Of a DNA stretch of 64,000 bases, positions 1 through 13,028 are shown piece after piece. Within the stretch, counting starts at the first letter, position 1; the number at the start of each line of letters is the position of its first letter. The notes under the pieces were generated by a model, which worked only from the letters and a program-made list of their open reading frames with translations, had not been told where the DNA came from and did no database searches. Origin of the DNA: Cerrena zonata (lineage: Eukaryota; Basidiomycota; Agaricomycetes; Polyporales; Cerrenaceae). Made by a program: the position numbers and the translations under genes. The stretch covers positions 124,001 to 188,000 of the forward strand of contig JASBNA010000078.1 in assembly GCA_038087015.1 (NCBI GenBank). The letters are read 5' to 3'.

Positions 1-2338
1 CAAAATGCCTTCTCTCTACTCCGCTTCCTCGTGGTGATCTTCGCTTGCCTACACGAAGGCGTGCAAGCAGCGCCCGGTTCAGGCTATGGCTTATCCAGGA
101 GGCAGAATAATGGTAGTGTAGCTCAGAATCCTGACCCAAACTCTAGCACGAGTTTGTCACCTCAAGTATGGGTACGTAACTGACACTCGTCCATTGCTAT
201 GACCTCATACCCATGCCTTTCGATTCAGATTCCCATCGCTATCATAGCCGTATTGATTGTCACAGCTGCACTAGTTCTATGCGCACGACGCGGGGGCTTT
301 TCGCGCCTGACTAACTGGGCAACTGGAGCTGCATTAGCTAGTGGTACTGTCATTCGAGCGAACAATGGGGAGGGACCGAGGGAGATTACAGCTGACCAAT
401 TGGCGGGAGGTGATGCGACTGCAGCGGCAGCTACCACCGACGGCACAGCTGCGAATAATGGTACTACACGGGCTGCAAGGCGTCCGAGGAGAACTCGAAG
501 AACTCCAAGTCAAATATCGACCAAATCCCTTCCTGCGTATATGAAAGAGCCCGGTGACCAAGAGCTCGTTATTATACGGTACGGTCCCTCTTGCTCAACA
601 ATTCATGATGATTCTTAAATTATGTTGCTACTTCAGTGGTCCTGAGGATATGGAGGATGTTACTGCCACAATCGTCGATATGCCTCTCAGTGCTGATACC
701 ACTCCGGGTTTGGACAGTTCTGATAGCACTCTCAGAGAAGATATCTCACGGACGAATTCTCATTCACCCGAATATGAGGAGGTCCCTACTAGTCCACATG
801 ACCAACCTCTTCTGCATCCAGACAACTCACCGATAGGCAGACGTTCGTCACAGCGCAGTTTACATAGGGTCAGCACTCGACCGAGTTTCGATACCCTCCT
901 GACTAGCAGTGACGATGCTGATTCCGCTGCTTTGATACGAGCCCACCCTGTCCCACCTGCACTGATAGATGCTCGGGGAGAAGCGCCTCCGTATTTCGAG
1001 GTCGTTTCGATGGATGACCTGAGCAGAAATATCAGCATAACTACTGATTCACACCAACATTCGTCGGTTGAGGTACCAAATCCGGAACCGTCGCCACCTC
1101 CACAGAATGCTGGTTCTCGAATTCGTTCATCCATTCTCAATCTATTCAGTCCTCGAAACCCTTCCTCCGCCCCTCCTATGCCTCCCGTACCATCATCCTC
1201 ACAGCTATCGCCTCACAATATTCAAGGTCGTACTAGTCATGCACGTTCAGAGTCAGGTCCATCTATCATGTCGATAGCATCTACTGGAGAAGGCGGCTCA
1301 CGTTTGTCACACGCCCGCACCCGCTCAAGGCCCACAACACCGGGTCATCGGCCGTCGCACTCAGGCACAAACTCTGTTTTCAGTATTTCTTCTAACTTCA
1401 GGCCTCTGTCAAGAGCACGGTCACGTTCGCAAAATCGACTAAATGCTGAGGCACTAACATCCCCGTCCTTAATCTCGTTGAACTCGATTTCCGCGCCACT
1501 GACGCACACGGCGGTAAAAACGTCGTTAATGTACCCCAAGGCAGGACCAACTGCGGACCAGATGAAGTTGATTGCGTCGAGAGAAAGCTTTGCTAAGTTT
1601 GGGTTGCCATATGGTCCTGATGCCATCGCATTCGCCAGTCACTCTCGAGTCGATCTTTCGCAGGGTCCCCCGCCCGGATTTGAGGAGGTAGTTGGTTCAG
1701 GTCAAGCAGGTCCCTCTGGAGAGGGTTCTGGTTCTGGGAGTCACGATCCTCCTAGTCCGGAATACCAGCAGGATGAAGGTGAGGTGGAATCTCCAATTCC
1801 ATTGACAGATTCTCCTGTGGAAGATCCCTCGACATCTACGTCAGGCCCCGAAACTGTCAATCAGTCAACGTCAGATTCAGTTGCAGCTCGGCAACTATCT
1901 GCTTCACCGACACTCTCAGTCCCTCAACCGCCAGGATCAGCTGTACCACCTTCCGCCTTCAGAGATCCTGCCTCTGCTACACTACCCCGTGCTGAATCTC
2001 GTGCCAGCTCTTATTTATCTTTCGCCACCGCCGAAGAATCTTTGCATTCTTCTGGTGATTCTGTTTATCTTCAATCCACCACCCCTGCGACACCCGCGAC
2101 ACCCCACCACCTCATCACTACGCCAACGACACCAGCCATTATCATTCCCCAAGATGATAGGTCTGGGCAGAATGGCGAAGCCATGGAAGGCCTCTCGAGT
2201 ACACCAAGTACAACCAATGGGCCTCCTACGCCGACGATGAGTTCACGACATATTCATGAACCTACGGACACGACTGTTATCGTTTCTTTACCTACCCCTA
2301 CCACCCCTACTACTCCATTTACTACCCATGCTATATGA
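1..2338 (+). CDS. Single-pass membrane protein with Ser/Pro-rich cytoplasmic tail (5' end cut off)
   Basis: Three exons can be joined in frame: before 1..165, 229..578 and 637..2338, with introns 166..228 (gtatgg...cag) and 579..636 (gtacgg...cag). The first exon reads a hydrophobic stretch (FSLLRFLVVIFACL) ending near VQAAPG, which looks like a signal peptide. The start codon lies just upstream of the window. A short ectodomain of about 30 residues with an N-linked site (NSS) follows. Exon 2 opens with a transmembrane helix (IPIAIIAVLIVTAALVLC) and a basic stop-transfer segment (ARRGG). The remaining roughly 650 residues are low-complexity, rich in Ser, Pro and Thr, with many SP/TP sites and a PPYFE motif. 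The shape resembles fungal wall-sensor or signalling-type type I membrane proteins, but no family domain is recognisable. The function is unknown. The gene structure is well supported by matching splice phases. Confidence 0.7.
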
Positions 2339-2894
2339 CCCTTGAACGATCCGCTACGTCCCCAGCCTGCTTCCTGTTTGTAATATTATACCTTCCCGAG
2401 TCCACTCTTACTTGATGCTCTAAGCATCAAAAATCGTTGTCACACTCACATTCACATCTGGACCCCATCAGACTTATTTCAGACTCTTGTTTTTTGTTTG
2501 GTTATCGTTTCTTACTGCATTGTTCTCGATTGCATCTTTGGCATTGCTGCATCTTGTTCTTTTTCTCTTTTTGGTTTTGCTACCATACATGAAGTGCTGT
2601 GTACCTTCTAATCTTGAAAGGATAGAGCTGAATTCGTCTTAGCTTTTAGAAAATATAGGGTGCATTCACCTCTTCTATTTTCCTGTTCCTACTCCTCTTG
2701 AAATGGACTATTCAGATTCCACATATTCTTTCGATAGTCGATACGTTTTGTAAGGCGCCTAAGTGGGTCCAAAACTTAGAATGATCTCGAAACACACTCT
2801 CAAAAGTTTCCACACAATGTGTTCCATCTATGTTTGCTTGTTGACCTTACAAGGCCCTTCAACCATTTTCCACACTACTGGAATCTAGCTGTTG
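2339..2894. other. Intergenic spacer, likely 3' UTR and promoter
   Basis: The stretch is T-rich just after the stop codon of the membrane protein, as expected for a 3' UTR, and then leads into the thioesterase-like gene. I see no ORF, RNA gene or repeat. Confidence 0.4.
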
Positions 2895-3861
2895 ATGTCT
2901 GATCTCGTTTTACGCGAAACGCCATCTGCTTCAACACCACGAGTGAAGCCACCACCCAAGTCTGGTAGTGGCGGTATTCCTGTACCTTTCGAGTACAATC
3001 CAAGTGACGATAGTACAGATGAAAATATCCTCATATTACTGCATGGTCTAGGTGAGTGCATGAAACCACCTTTGACTACGATACCGGTCGCTGATAGTGC
3101 ACAGGCGATACCCATGTTCCTTTCGCAAAGCTCGGGAAACAATTAAATTTGCCCCAAACTGCAACCTTGTCTCTGAGAGCTCCGGAACAGTATGTGTCGT
3201 CTGTACATTACGATCTGTCGTACTGAACAAGCAAATCAGGATCCCTTTCTTATACGAACAAGCGTTCCAATGGTACACATCTTTCGATCCGCTTGGTGAG
3301 CTCATCGAGAGACCAAACCCAACCCCGGCTTTGGATCTCTTGACTAAAGTTGTGAACCACCTCACAACCGACTGTCAGTGGCCGCCTCAGCGAATTCACA
3401 TGTTCGGTTTCTCCCAAGGTGGTACTGTTGTTGCTGAATTCGGACTCCAGTGGTGGAAGAGCGAATGGGCGAAACGAACTCAATCGGAAAAAGCAAGAGA
3501 TCGGAACGTTAAAGATGGGAAAGATATCTCTGACCCAGAATTTACACCCAGATCGTTAGGCACGATCGTCTCAGTGTCTGGCCCTTTGGTCTCTTATCCA
3601 ACTCTCACTCAACTTTGCTCAACTCCCTTGCTTTTGGCTCATCGGCCCTCACCGTCGCCTGAAGCACTTCCTTCAAATGCACTGACGTCATTCAAGAGAG
3701 GCTATAGTCAATTTATCGAAGTGAAACTGAATGCTAGAGGTCAGGGTATGCTGAGAGGAAGAGAGGAAATGGAGCCCGTGATGAGGTTTTGGAGCGAGCG
3801 ACTGAGTCGGAGGCAAGTAGAAGGGCTATATGAAGTGATGAGTGGTACAGCACCTGTCTAG
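2895..3861 (+). CDS. Acyl-protein thioesterase/carboxylesterase-like alpha/beta hydrolase
   Basis: Exons 2895..3051, 3105..3189 and 3240..3861 join in phase to 287 residues. The family is phospholipase/carboxylesterase (PF02230), which includes APT1-type enzymes that remove acyl groups from proteins or lysophospholipids. Visible landmarks are the oxyanion-loop motif LLHGLGDT, the block SLRAPEQIPF and the nucleophile elbow GFSQGG near the middle of the protein. Two other catalytic positions look abnormal. The block that normally carries the Asp (GDxDPxVP) reads TPLLLAHRPSPSPEALP here, and the C-terminal His block reads RGQGMLRGREEM. Only the Ser of the triad is clear, so the protein may be a distinct subfamily using other residues, or a weak or inactive relative. 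It is cytosolic by inference, as no signal peptide is seen. The start at 2895 is the first ATG before the family block. ATG 2895 is preferred because the preceding TTG is not a likely start. Confidence 0.75.
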
Positions 3862-6800
3862 ATGGACGCGCTGCTTAGGAGTTTTGCATCAGTTTTTTTG
3901 TAATACCCCTCATTATCTCGTCATACTCTTTGTCACCAATATCATTCCATTTTTAAGATTTGCTGCGCCCTGTTTTGATTTATCCTGATATCATCGGATG
4001 TCACAACATTGTCAGAACAAATCAAACGACCAATCGGATGGCGCTCACCTGTACTCAACATGACGGGAGATTGGTATGATAGAAGACAAATACAGTGCAT
4101 CGAAGATCGTGCTGTCTAGAGAACGAACAGATAGTCCAGACTCGAGAGAACGGTAAGTTGGAAGCCGCTTTAATCACCCTCTGGGGCTTGAAGCTTGAAG
4201 ATAACGGTCGTAGAATGGAATGTTCGAAGATTCTCGAAGAACGTACAGTCCTTGTTCTGCACCCGCTATTCTATCTTGGATATGGCAGCGTCGGTTATTG
4301 TTCTTCAAGACATACGAGAAGTCTGTCTCATACTCAATACCAAACCACGGAGAGCGCTCTGTCCACAAAAGAAATCAGACGTCACCGATTCGGTATCGTG
4401 CTTACCCGAACCTGAGGATGGTGGCTAAAAATTCCTATCAGAGGTATGATCATAGAACGTCGAACCTTAGAATATCAGCATCTCGAGTTGCCGTTTGCGA
4501 TATTCCACAGATAATGGAATCAGCTTCTGACCTCTTCTGACCGGCCTCTACGGTAGATCGATAGTTCAACATTTGTTGGACCATATTTAACTTTGGATGC
4601 TGGGACGAGTCAACACTAAAGGTCCATGGCGTGCAAATGAAAATACGAAAATCTTTGGCCCGTAGAAATGCTTTCAATTGACCAGGACAACCACTGAGAA
4701 CTAACCGTCATTTTCCACAAATAAATAGAGCACTCTGAAGCTGAACCTATGCGCGGTCGTTTCTACAACGACTTACCATTTGTGCCAGTTCCTATTTCAC
4801 TTCTCACTATGAGCCTAGCAAGCGTACTTAGGTACGTGTCATGGCAAACATACTGGATCACTCGATTTTGAAGATCATTTCGGCTACTCACTTTGATTGT
4901 TCGCGTCCGGTACTCTGGCCCAAATGACCCCTGAAAGCGTGTGCAACCATCGTCGGTGGAACAACCACCGATATATTGCAATGCTCAAATAATTGCCCCC
5001 GGTATAACGGAAACCGTAGAGGTGGACAGAATCCTTACGGTGGTCACCGAGGTTGGTAGAATGATCTGTGATGGCGGTCGACGATCTTTGACAGTCGGCG
5101 ATGATATCCAGACCACTACCGCAGCGGTTGTGTGCCTCAAAATAATACCTATGGACGTAAGTATCTGGTATTTGTACTCACTGGTACTTACCGTAACGGA
5201 AAACCCTCTTGGAGCGGCGCCTGTAGAAATTGAAGGTCTGCGATCAATTTCAGTCTAATATGAGTGAAATGGCCGTAACGTTCAGCCTAAACCCAAGTTA
5301 AAACACTTCAAACCATTTGTTTTCACAAGGAACGTGATTTATTACGAAGCCTATAGCCGGGTGTCATATGTATAATGCGGGATGCGGACGAAGGAAGATG
5401 CTCATAGGAGATAGCTGCTCATGAAACACTTCGTACAGTATGAGTCCGAGTCGGTCTTGGAAGGCAAGGGTGTATAGACGGACCGATTGAAGAAGATAAC
5501 AACTCCATACGGGACCAGAACATCGTGTTTGCCTGGAGTCAACACGCTCACTGCCAGCAGAAGGGACGAAGGTGTGCAAGAGACGGACGAGTACGAACAC
5601 GGCAAATCCGGAGACGCATGGAAATGCCGTATGATATTCGCATGAGATGAGCTGTTAATCATACGTCACAACCTGGGGAGAGAGTGGAAGTTCAGCGGAA
5701 AAATGAATTACCCCGCCGCCAACACAGTTGGCAGATGCTGTTGTGCTGTGGTTTGTATTAATATGTAAATGGAGAATCCCAACGGCTGTCAATGGTAGCT
5801 TTGTAGCGAAACCCTATCACTTGACGTGTTATGTGCGGGAAGAACAGCAGCATATGGGTTGAAGGAAAAACATGAGAACGTCAATGTCAACCGATGGGAG
5901 TATGTTGGGGTGTTTGATAAAATATCTTTTGGGGGTGACAGGATGTATCATGGATTTGGGAATCGTATAGATGCAGTCAGTCAATGCGAGGGGGTAGGAA
6001 GGGCGATCCTGGACGGCATTGACAGATGCTATATACTTCCTTTTCCAAGCTGAGATGTCCCTGCAAGTCAACTCTATCAAACTTTTGGTCTTCGGACGCT
6101 GAGTCTGGCCCATCTGAGACGTTGACGACCGAGTGATGAGGTACCCTGATGAAGATGAGAGAATCATATGGTAGTCAGCGTGAGTTTTCTTGATCGCAAA
6201 AGTCTCAGACAAACCGGATTGAGCTGGAGTAGACTCGGACAACTTGGAAAGTGGAAACCAATAATGATTGTCGACTTGTACAATGAAGAGTACATTTCCG
6301 CTTGGCCACAGCCAAAGTGATTGCAGCTAAGCGACCTCAGGTGTCGCAGATGGCTCCAGTTTCATTCGCACTCCAATTCACTCGGCTGTTTAGTGTTTGC
6401 CGGTCAGCTTTGGAATCCGTCGTCGGCTGTCAACGGATCCTCTATAATATATAGGCGCCTACGGGCTCGGGATCTATGCGAACTATCGTATTTGGATGCC
6501 AGAAGTAAGCGAACCGGTGGAAAACCATAGAGAAGGGGACATCTTACTGTTACATTGGATCACTATCGCTGGAAGACACGTCGTCAATTGTTGAGGATTT
6601 ACGACTTTTCGATAAGACTAAAAATCAGGCAACCATCTTCTGAACTCGGATGGTACGACGCTCGATGCATCATCAGGATACTCAGCCCTGAGCGACAAGC
6701 AGCGTTTCGATGAAGCCATATTTGGCTCTCCGAGGGCTTCGGTTTTGGGCGCGAAGAAAGTTGGTCCTAAGACTTTCGGTCTCCAGCACGATCGCGAAAC

Positions 6801-8550
6801 AACGGACGTCCATGTGCGCCCCCGTAGAGTCGGAGGCCGTAGAGTCCTGAACTTGTCCGGAATTCAGGAATGCGGAGAGAATGACGACAAACCCGCCACA
6901 TGACGCTAGAATGAGTGGAGAGGCGGGACGCTAATGTATGCTTAAGATGTAATGTTATGCATACGAGGGAATATGCATAACCGAAGTATGAAGACGATGT
7001 TTGAAACAGTTGGAAGAACTGCTCCTGGATTAAGCTAAGCCAAGTATAACGCCTGATTGCTACCGTCTGGGGAGTGTCAGAAATCCATGCAGAAGCGTCT
7101 GACAACACGGTGGAGATGGAGTCAAACTTTAACGTGACAGTTGAGAGGGTCGAAGCCGTTCGCTGAGCAAACGTTGGGAGAAATCTCGGTAGTCGGAAAG
7201 ATAGATAGGAAGTGGATCAAGCGAGGGTTCAATGGCGTACATTATGTACTGTCAGTACTCATAACTGATGGTGGCAAGTCCGAATGTGACCACCTCTACA
7301 TCATGGACAAGATCTGTAATCAAAGTCCAAGGGATGCTGTAAGAATTCGAATTGTAGTAAAACAATTTTGACTTAGTCTATGTATATCAACAAAGTTCCC
7401 TCGAACACTGACATGATGCTGATGAAGATTAGTTTCCCAGAAGACCCGAAATGGTCACAAGACAGAGCTAACAACTTGACCAGGCTGATACCCACAAACA
7501 CAGAGTCATGCTAGTCGGGCTGCTGAAACAGAATAAAAATGAATGAGCAGCTTAGAATTAAGAAATTGCGGACAGCCATGTAATTACCGATGTCGATCGC
7601 CGTGAGTGCAGTGGACAAGCAGGATAGACGCTGGGCGTGGGGATCAATGAGATGATCATTCCGAATATCCCAATGTTTATCCAGAACCCCCATAGGACGC
7701 CGGTCTGAACAAAGCAGAATGCCTTGTCGATGTCTCGGGTGTACAGAAACACCTGCAGGATGCAATACTGGATGTTATTGGAACAAGATTGTAGGTGTTG
7801 CTGGAGGCAGAGCCTCTTCGTCATTGTCTCGAGGGTTCTCAAACACGGTACCCCTCGAAAGGCCGTATTGGCGCGCTGCTCCAGCAGAAGGAGGCAGAGT
7901 TATTTGCTCTCATCAAATCTTGTCATCAAACGTTGCCATCCCAAAAACAGCACTCAGAGTACTCACGAATACAGAGATACTACCTCAATACGGTACGCCT
8001 GCTTAGCGTCTGGCCTTAAGCAGGCAGGTCTAGCAGGCTCTTACATGGCTGTGTTCACCCACTGGTAACCCCCGTTACTACACAATGAGAGGTTACGAGC
8101 TCAAGTCCATCTCAGACCAAGACATCCCGATCACCATATTGGGACCGGGGGAGATCTCTGTGAAAGATCTTGACGGTACGATAGCCCCGGTAAGACAAGT
8201 TCCTTCGTGATTCACTCATCAAACCAGCGTCTGGCGACAAGCATTGCATAGGCTTAGGGACCAATGTAACAGCCTCGCCAATCTAAAATCTGCGATCCGA
8301 ATGCTTCAACGCTGACACAACCTGATCGTGGCTCCAGCCAGGATCCAACTCATATGATGATGGTTGGGACGACGGCGCGAATTGATGGGTGCTATACCAC
8401 CGTCTCTTTCCATCCTGCCGTCACATATTGCTTTCTTTCCTTCCTATTCGCATCCATACCTTCTGTTCTGTTCTGTTCCTCTGTATTATTGTTTCACTTG
8501 GGTTTGGTGCATCTGTGTCGCTCTCTTTCTCGCTGTGATCGTTCTCGAGG
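3862..8550. other. Gene-poor region of about 4.7 kb
   Basis: No gene can be supported here. ORFs are short (up to 137 codons), show no recognisable domain and cannot be joined by sensible introns. Two minus-strand pieces (about 6767..7108 and 7511..7842) are hydrophobic and could be remnants of a multi-pass membrane protein, but the frames are broken and I cannot name a family. The last 200 bases before 8551 are pyrimidine-rich, which suits a promoter and 5' leader for the next gene. Confidence 0.4.
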
Positions 8551-11500
8551 ATGCAAAAGTTCTTCGGGAAGAATGTCAAGAAGAACAAACTCAAGCACGC
8601 TGCTCCCCGACGCGTCCCAGAGCCGCCTTCACCTGGATCGTTCACGACACCAGAATTCGTCGTAGATGGAAGTGCGGAAGGCTCTTCAATTCATTCAAGC
8701 AATGAACATCCCGGCCCTCACGTTCCTCCGCTGAAGCTCGACTTCGAGAATAGAGACTCGTTATCGGAATGGTTTCCCCCAAGCATGCTCAAAGTGGGTG
8801 ACATCTTCAACCCTCCGCATCGCGATGCTTCGTTGAGACCACCCGAGCCACTCGATCGACCATTATGGAATATCAGTCGCGAGAAGATCAGCTTCTCGAC
8901 AGACGACGTTATTATCATCGAGCCAGAACGACCAATGGTGCGTCACATACGGCGTGCGTTCTGAATTTTACTAACATCGTTCAATTGATAGCCTCCACTG
9001 CCGACTGAAGTGGAGTCGGAACCTGAGAATTCCAACAAGCTGACAGATTCTCGAGATGCATCACCAGGAGTGAGCATTGCTTCTTGTAAGCAACATTACA
9101 GAATTACTGACTCCAGATGATGTAGCCTTCGCTTTCTCGTCGCCCTGTTCCAAATCCCATTCAAATTCCCTTCAACCCTACAGTTTCACGAGTTCGCATT
9201 CACCGATCGCCATCAGTAGGAGCAAACTCTTCTCCATTCGCTCGTACTCGGGGTGATGGACCATCACGTGGTGCTTCTCGACCAGTCTCCAGTTACAGTG
9301 ATGAGATGTCATCTGCTGTATCGGGTACAACACTTGCACGAGATTTAGGGTCATTCATCATCACTGGTAACTCTCGGGATTCCAGGTACAGATATACCTT
9401 AACCAGACAGGACAGTGCAACCCTTCCCAAGGGCGAACATCCGTTCATGAATGGAAGCTCGTCATCGTATTGGAAAGATAAGAGAATCAGCAATGGGGAG
9501 GTAATTCTGTCTCCGGAGTATGCTCTTGGTTCTCCAGTACCACCGGTACCGCCCATCCCTTCTTCTGCAGAGCTGAGTGCTATGGCGATAAACAGCGCGA
9601 CATCATCGAAACGCAACAGCCGGAGGAGAAATAGTATCGGTGGAGAGGACGTAGCGGCCGCTCAGAGAGATCAGGAGATACTCGAAGATGTTTCAGACAA
9701 GGCCTCCGCCTCCGCTTCACGGCATCGTAGAGCGAACAGTCTGTCAAGAATCTCTAAGGATCAAATGCCCATCAACCCGAACAGGTTCTCCAAGATTTCG
9801 GAAGCATCGAATTCACCTACTACACCTGCAAAATCGTCGTACAGCGCGATAAATTCGGTGAAGTCGTTACGAGAGTCGTACAAGAGAGGTCACACGTTTG
9901 AGGATGTTTCGAAGCCAAAGCCTCCCTCCACCACTCCCTCTCATCCCGAATCACAATCGGAACCGGAACCACGGTCTTCCAGTGAGACAGCGAATGAGTC
10001 AATTTCGTCACATCCCGAAACAAGTGCATCAGTTCTCTCGCCAGACCCTCCGACTACAGGCGAAAGCGGATCCATGTATTCGATGAGCAGCATGGGTCGA
10101 TCATACACTACACCAGGAACTTCGATTAAGTCGCCGGGGTCAGCACCCTTGTATCCCAATAGTGCAACAAGTGCAGAAAGTCGTCTGCCTCGTCGTTCGC
10201 CCTCGGAGCCGTTGCTCTCTGGCGGAAGTGACCGTTCTCGTCCCACTATTCTTTTACCTCACGGAGATAGACCATATACGCAAGTTCCTCAGACTGCCAG
10301 TCCGCTATCAAGTAGGACGTCAGATGAGAGTATGCGAGATATGAGGTTACCTTTCAGACCCCGTGGTTCTCCCGGAGTTCCTGCAGTTACCCCCGTAGAC
10401 TCTCCAGACCTCATTGAGTTGATGTTTGGAGGTGTCGTACAACGACGTCCCCTCTCGCAAGCGGGCAGGAAGTCAACCGCCCCCTATGATCTTTTCGCCT
10501 GATTTAACAAGTCCTGATTCAACTTACAGTAACGAGTCTCCCTCTACGGCATCTGCTGCTCGTCAAACATTTCCCGAGACACCCTACCTCTTCACGCCTT
10601 ATACCTCTTCTGCTTTCCCTCCTCCGCCAATACCTGGATCGGCACAGCTTACTGCTCCGAGAATGGGTTCGCTTCGGGGAACTGGAAGAACACCTCTGTC
10701 TTCAAGTCAGGTTTTCCGTCACATGAGTGTTACTGTTGCGTCATCTTCTTCGAGTAGTGGAAGCAGATCCTCGAGATGGCCAATGTCTCCTCCGCTACAT
10801 AGTGCATCTCCAAGTGTTCATAGCATTTTCTCGGATCCGGGAAGTTGGTCGATTCCTTCTGCTTCAGAGCATATGCATATGGCAGATCACCAGCGGCTGG
10901 GCGCTATTGAAGAGGGCAGTTTGCCTCCAACGCCATTGAATCAAAACCCTCCGAGGACTCCAAGCACTCCCGAGCCGAAAACAGAAGGGGATGAAGGTGC
11001 TACAGTGGTTGTTGAGGAAAGCACGCCTCCCCGGCCATCGACTGCACCTACGCAAGCAGGTGCATCGACCGCAACGACGACCCCGTCATTGGGGGCGACT
11101 ACTGAGACCAGTCCTTCACTGGATTCTACTGCTCCTGGCAGTCGACCTGTGTCTGAGTTTGATTTATCTAGACCTTCGAGTTTGATTCCTACAAAACGCT
11201 CCCTGTCTCCTCTACCACCACCCTCTCCCACTACTTCTTCTGCGCGCCTTTCGCCTGCTCCTTCACAAATTTCTCATGCTAGTGAATTGCTCGATGTTCT
11301 ATCCGAAACTGGGATTCCTGAGGGTGACGGTTCACTACCGCCCTACTTCGAGAGGAGTACTCGTCTCTCTCAAAGTAATCATGAGCAGCTTCCACCCCCA
11401 TATGGCCAATATCCTCCTGCGTCCGCTCCCGACACATCAGCTCTTGTAATCACTCCACCTCAGCAAATTGTACCACTTCCTCAGACCCCTCCACGACTTC

Positions 11501-13028
11501 CTTCGCATTTACCCCCTCAACCTTCACAGACAACTCCCCAGTCTGATGTCCGTGCTACGCCAACCCCTCCCCCTTCCGATACACGTACTCCACCTAGACT
11601 TCCTCGTAGTCTCCCTCGACCAGCGGCTCCTATGGGTCCTCGTAAACTTAGTGGTTCCTTGCTTTCTCTTGCAACAAGCAGGGCTCGCGCGGGGTCGGTC
11701 TCATCTACGGCGAGTATGCCCACCGGACGATACACTCCTTCTCGTCCACCGCCGGTTCCTCAGCCATCACCTAAGTTCCAGACAAGTCCAATCAAATTCA
11801 AGGGATTGACAATGGAAGCTGCCCAGTGGACATTCACTCAGGAAGAGCTTCAAGAACTTGTGCGAGATGCGATCAAGTCCTCAGCTGATCCTACTGCTAT
11901 CCGCCTCGTAGCTGCAGACGTTATTAACCAAAAACTTCCTGCCGAAATTCAGCGATTGGAAACTCTGAGTGCCGAACTCCGAACGGAGTACACTACTTCT
12001 GCGAGGAGACGGAATAACTGTCGGACTGATCTCAATGCAATTGCATCTGGCGAAGTCAGCGATCCCATTGTTGCATCACGAGTTGTGCAAGAGATGTCAG
12101 ATGTACAAGACCAGCTTGACCGCGTGTCAGAAGAGCTCTACACTGTCATGGACCAGATCACCCAGCTCAAGCATCTTCAGGATATTCACTCCCAAAGTGC
12201 CCTTGCGATGGCGTTGCGCAAGCTAAACACCAGCTTAGTCAAGCATATGGCTGAAAACAAAAATATGAAGGAGAGGATGGCGGCTCTCGAGGTAGAGAGG
12301 GACGACGCATGGGAGAAAGCTCAGGAAGTCGCATTTCAACTTGAAGAAACGCAGGAACGACTACTCGAATTTGGCGTTCCAAGTCCTCCTACATCTAGTC
12401 GTCCCTCAAGCCGAATCTTCTTGGCTCGCAAAACCAGTCTTAGGGCATCGAAAGCTGGCTTCCGTTCTCCAAGCCGTCTCCGAAGTCAACGCTCGTCTGC
12501 GGCGAGCAGTGCTCCACGGAGTAGCACCATGGGCTCACCTGCATCACGAACTAATTCTAACATACCTCCCGTCCCTCGTTTACCTACCCTTGGTATTGTC
12601 ACTAATGATCTGCCTAGTCGGTCGAGTGGTAAGTTACATTCTATCGCAGTGGCGTGATATCCGTGCTAACCTTCTATATAGGTTTGTCCTCTGATGTTAC
12701 GCCGTCGTCCGAAGTTCAGGCCATGGTTGAAGCTCAACGGGAAATCATGGATATGCTGGGCATCACCGATGATACACTCTCGATAGGAAGTGGAAGTGTT
12801 ACAGGTAGCTTCCTCAGGAGGCGGAAATCATTATCCGCTGTCGAGACAAGTCCTACGTCTGCTAACAGGACTCGACGCACTTCTGAGATACTTAGCCCCG
12901 TCCAACGGGCAACTAATATGACCGATGTGAGTTATGACCATTTGTATTCTATCAGCTCGTTCTGACCATCCTTCTTTCAGCGTGCTGCTGTGCTGGCTGC
13001 GATCGGAATGAGTTCTCATGAATACTGA
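8551..13028 (+). CDS. Large Ser/Pro-rich protein with C-terminal coiled coil, function unknown
   Basis: Exons: 8551..8937, 8992..9069, 9126 to about 10431, about 10469..12628, 12682..12926 and 12981..13028. All but one junction (near 10.43 kb) have clean GT-AG sites in phase. The product is roughly 1,400 residues. The N-terminus is basic (MQKFFGKNVKKNK). Most of the chain is disordered, rich in Ser, Pro and Thr, with short conserved-looking blocks such as SPDLIELMFG and IFSPDLTSPDSTYS, a PPYFE and a PPPY motif. A helical region from about 11.81 to 12.37 kb (starting WTFTQEELQELVRDAI) has heptad-like Leu spacing and many charged residues, consistent with a coiled coil. The last exon is only 16 codons (ending MSSHEY). 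No enzymatic domain is seen. It could be a scaffold of the cell cortex or cytoskeleton, but that is speculation. Around 10418..10472 the reading frame moves by +1. Either an intron of 37 or 55 nt lies there or one base is extra. Confidence 0.65.

Noticed and set aside
5829..6242. 137-codon minus-strand ORF
   Set aside because: It has no domain, no splice partners and low coding character. It is likely a chance ORF in the gene-poor island.
7511..7842. Hydrophobic minus-strand fragments resembling a fungal multi-pass membrane family
   Set aside because: The frames are broken within 300 bases and no second block could be aligned with confidence, so a family name would be a guess.
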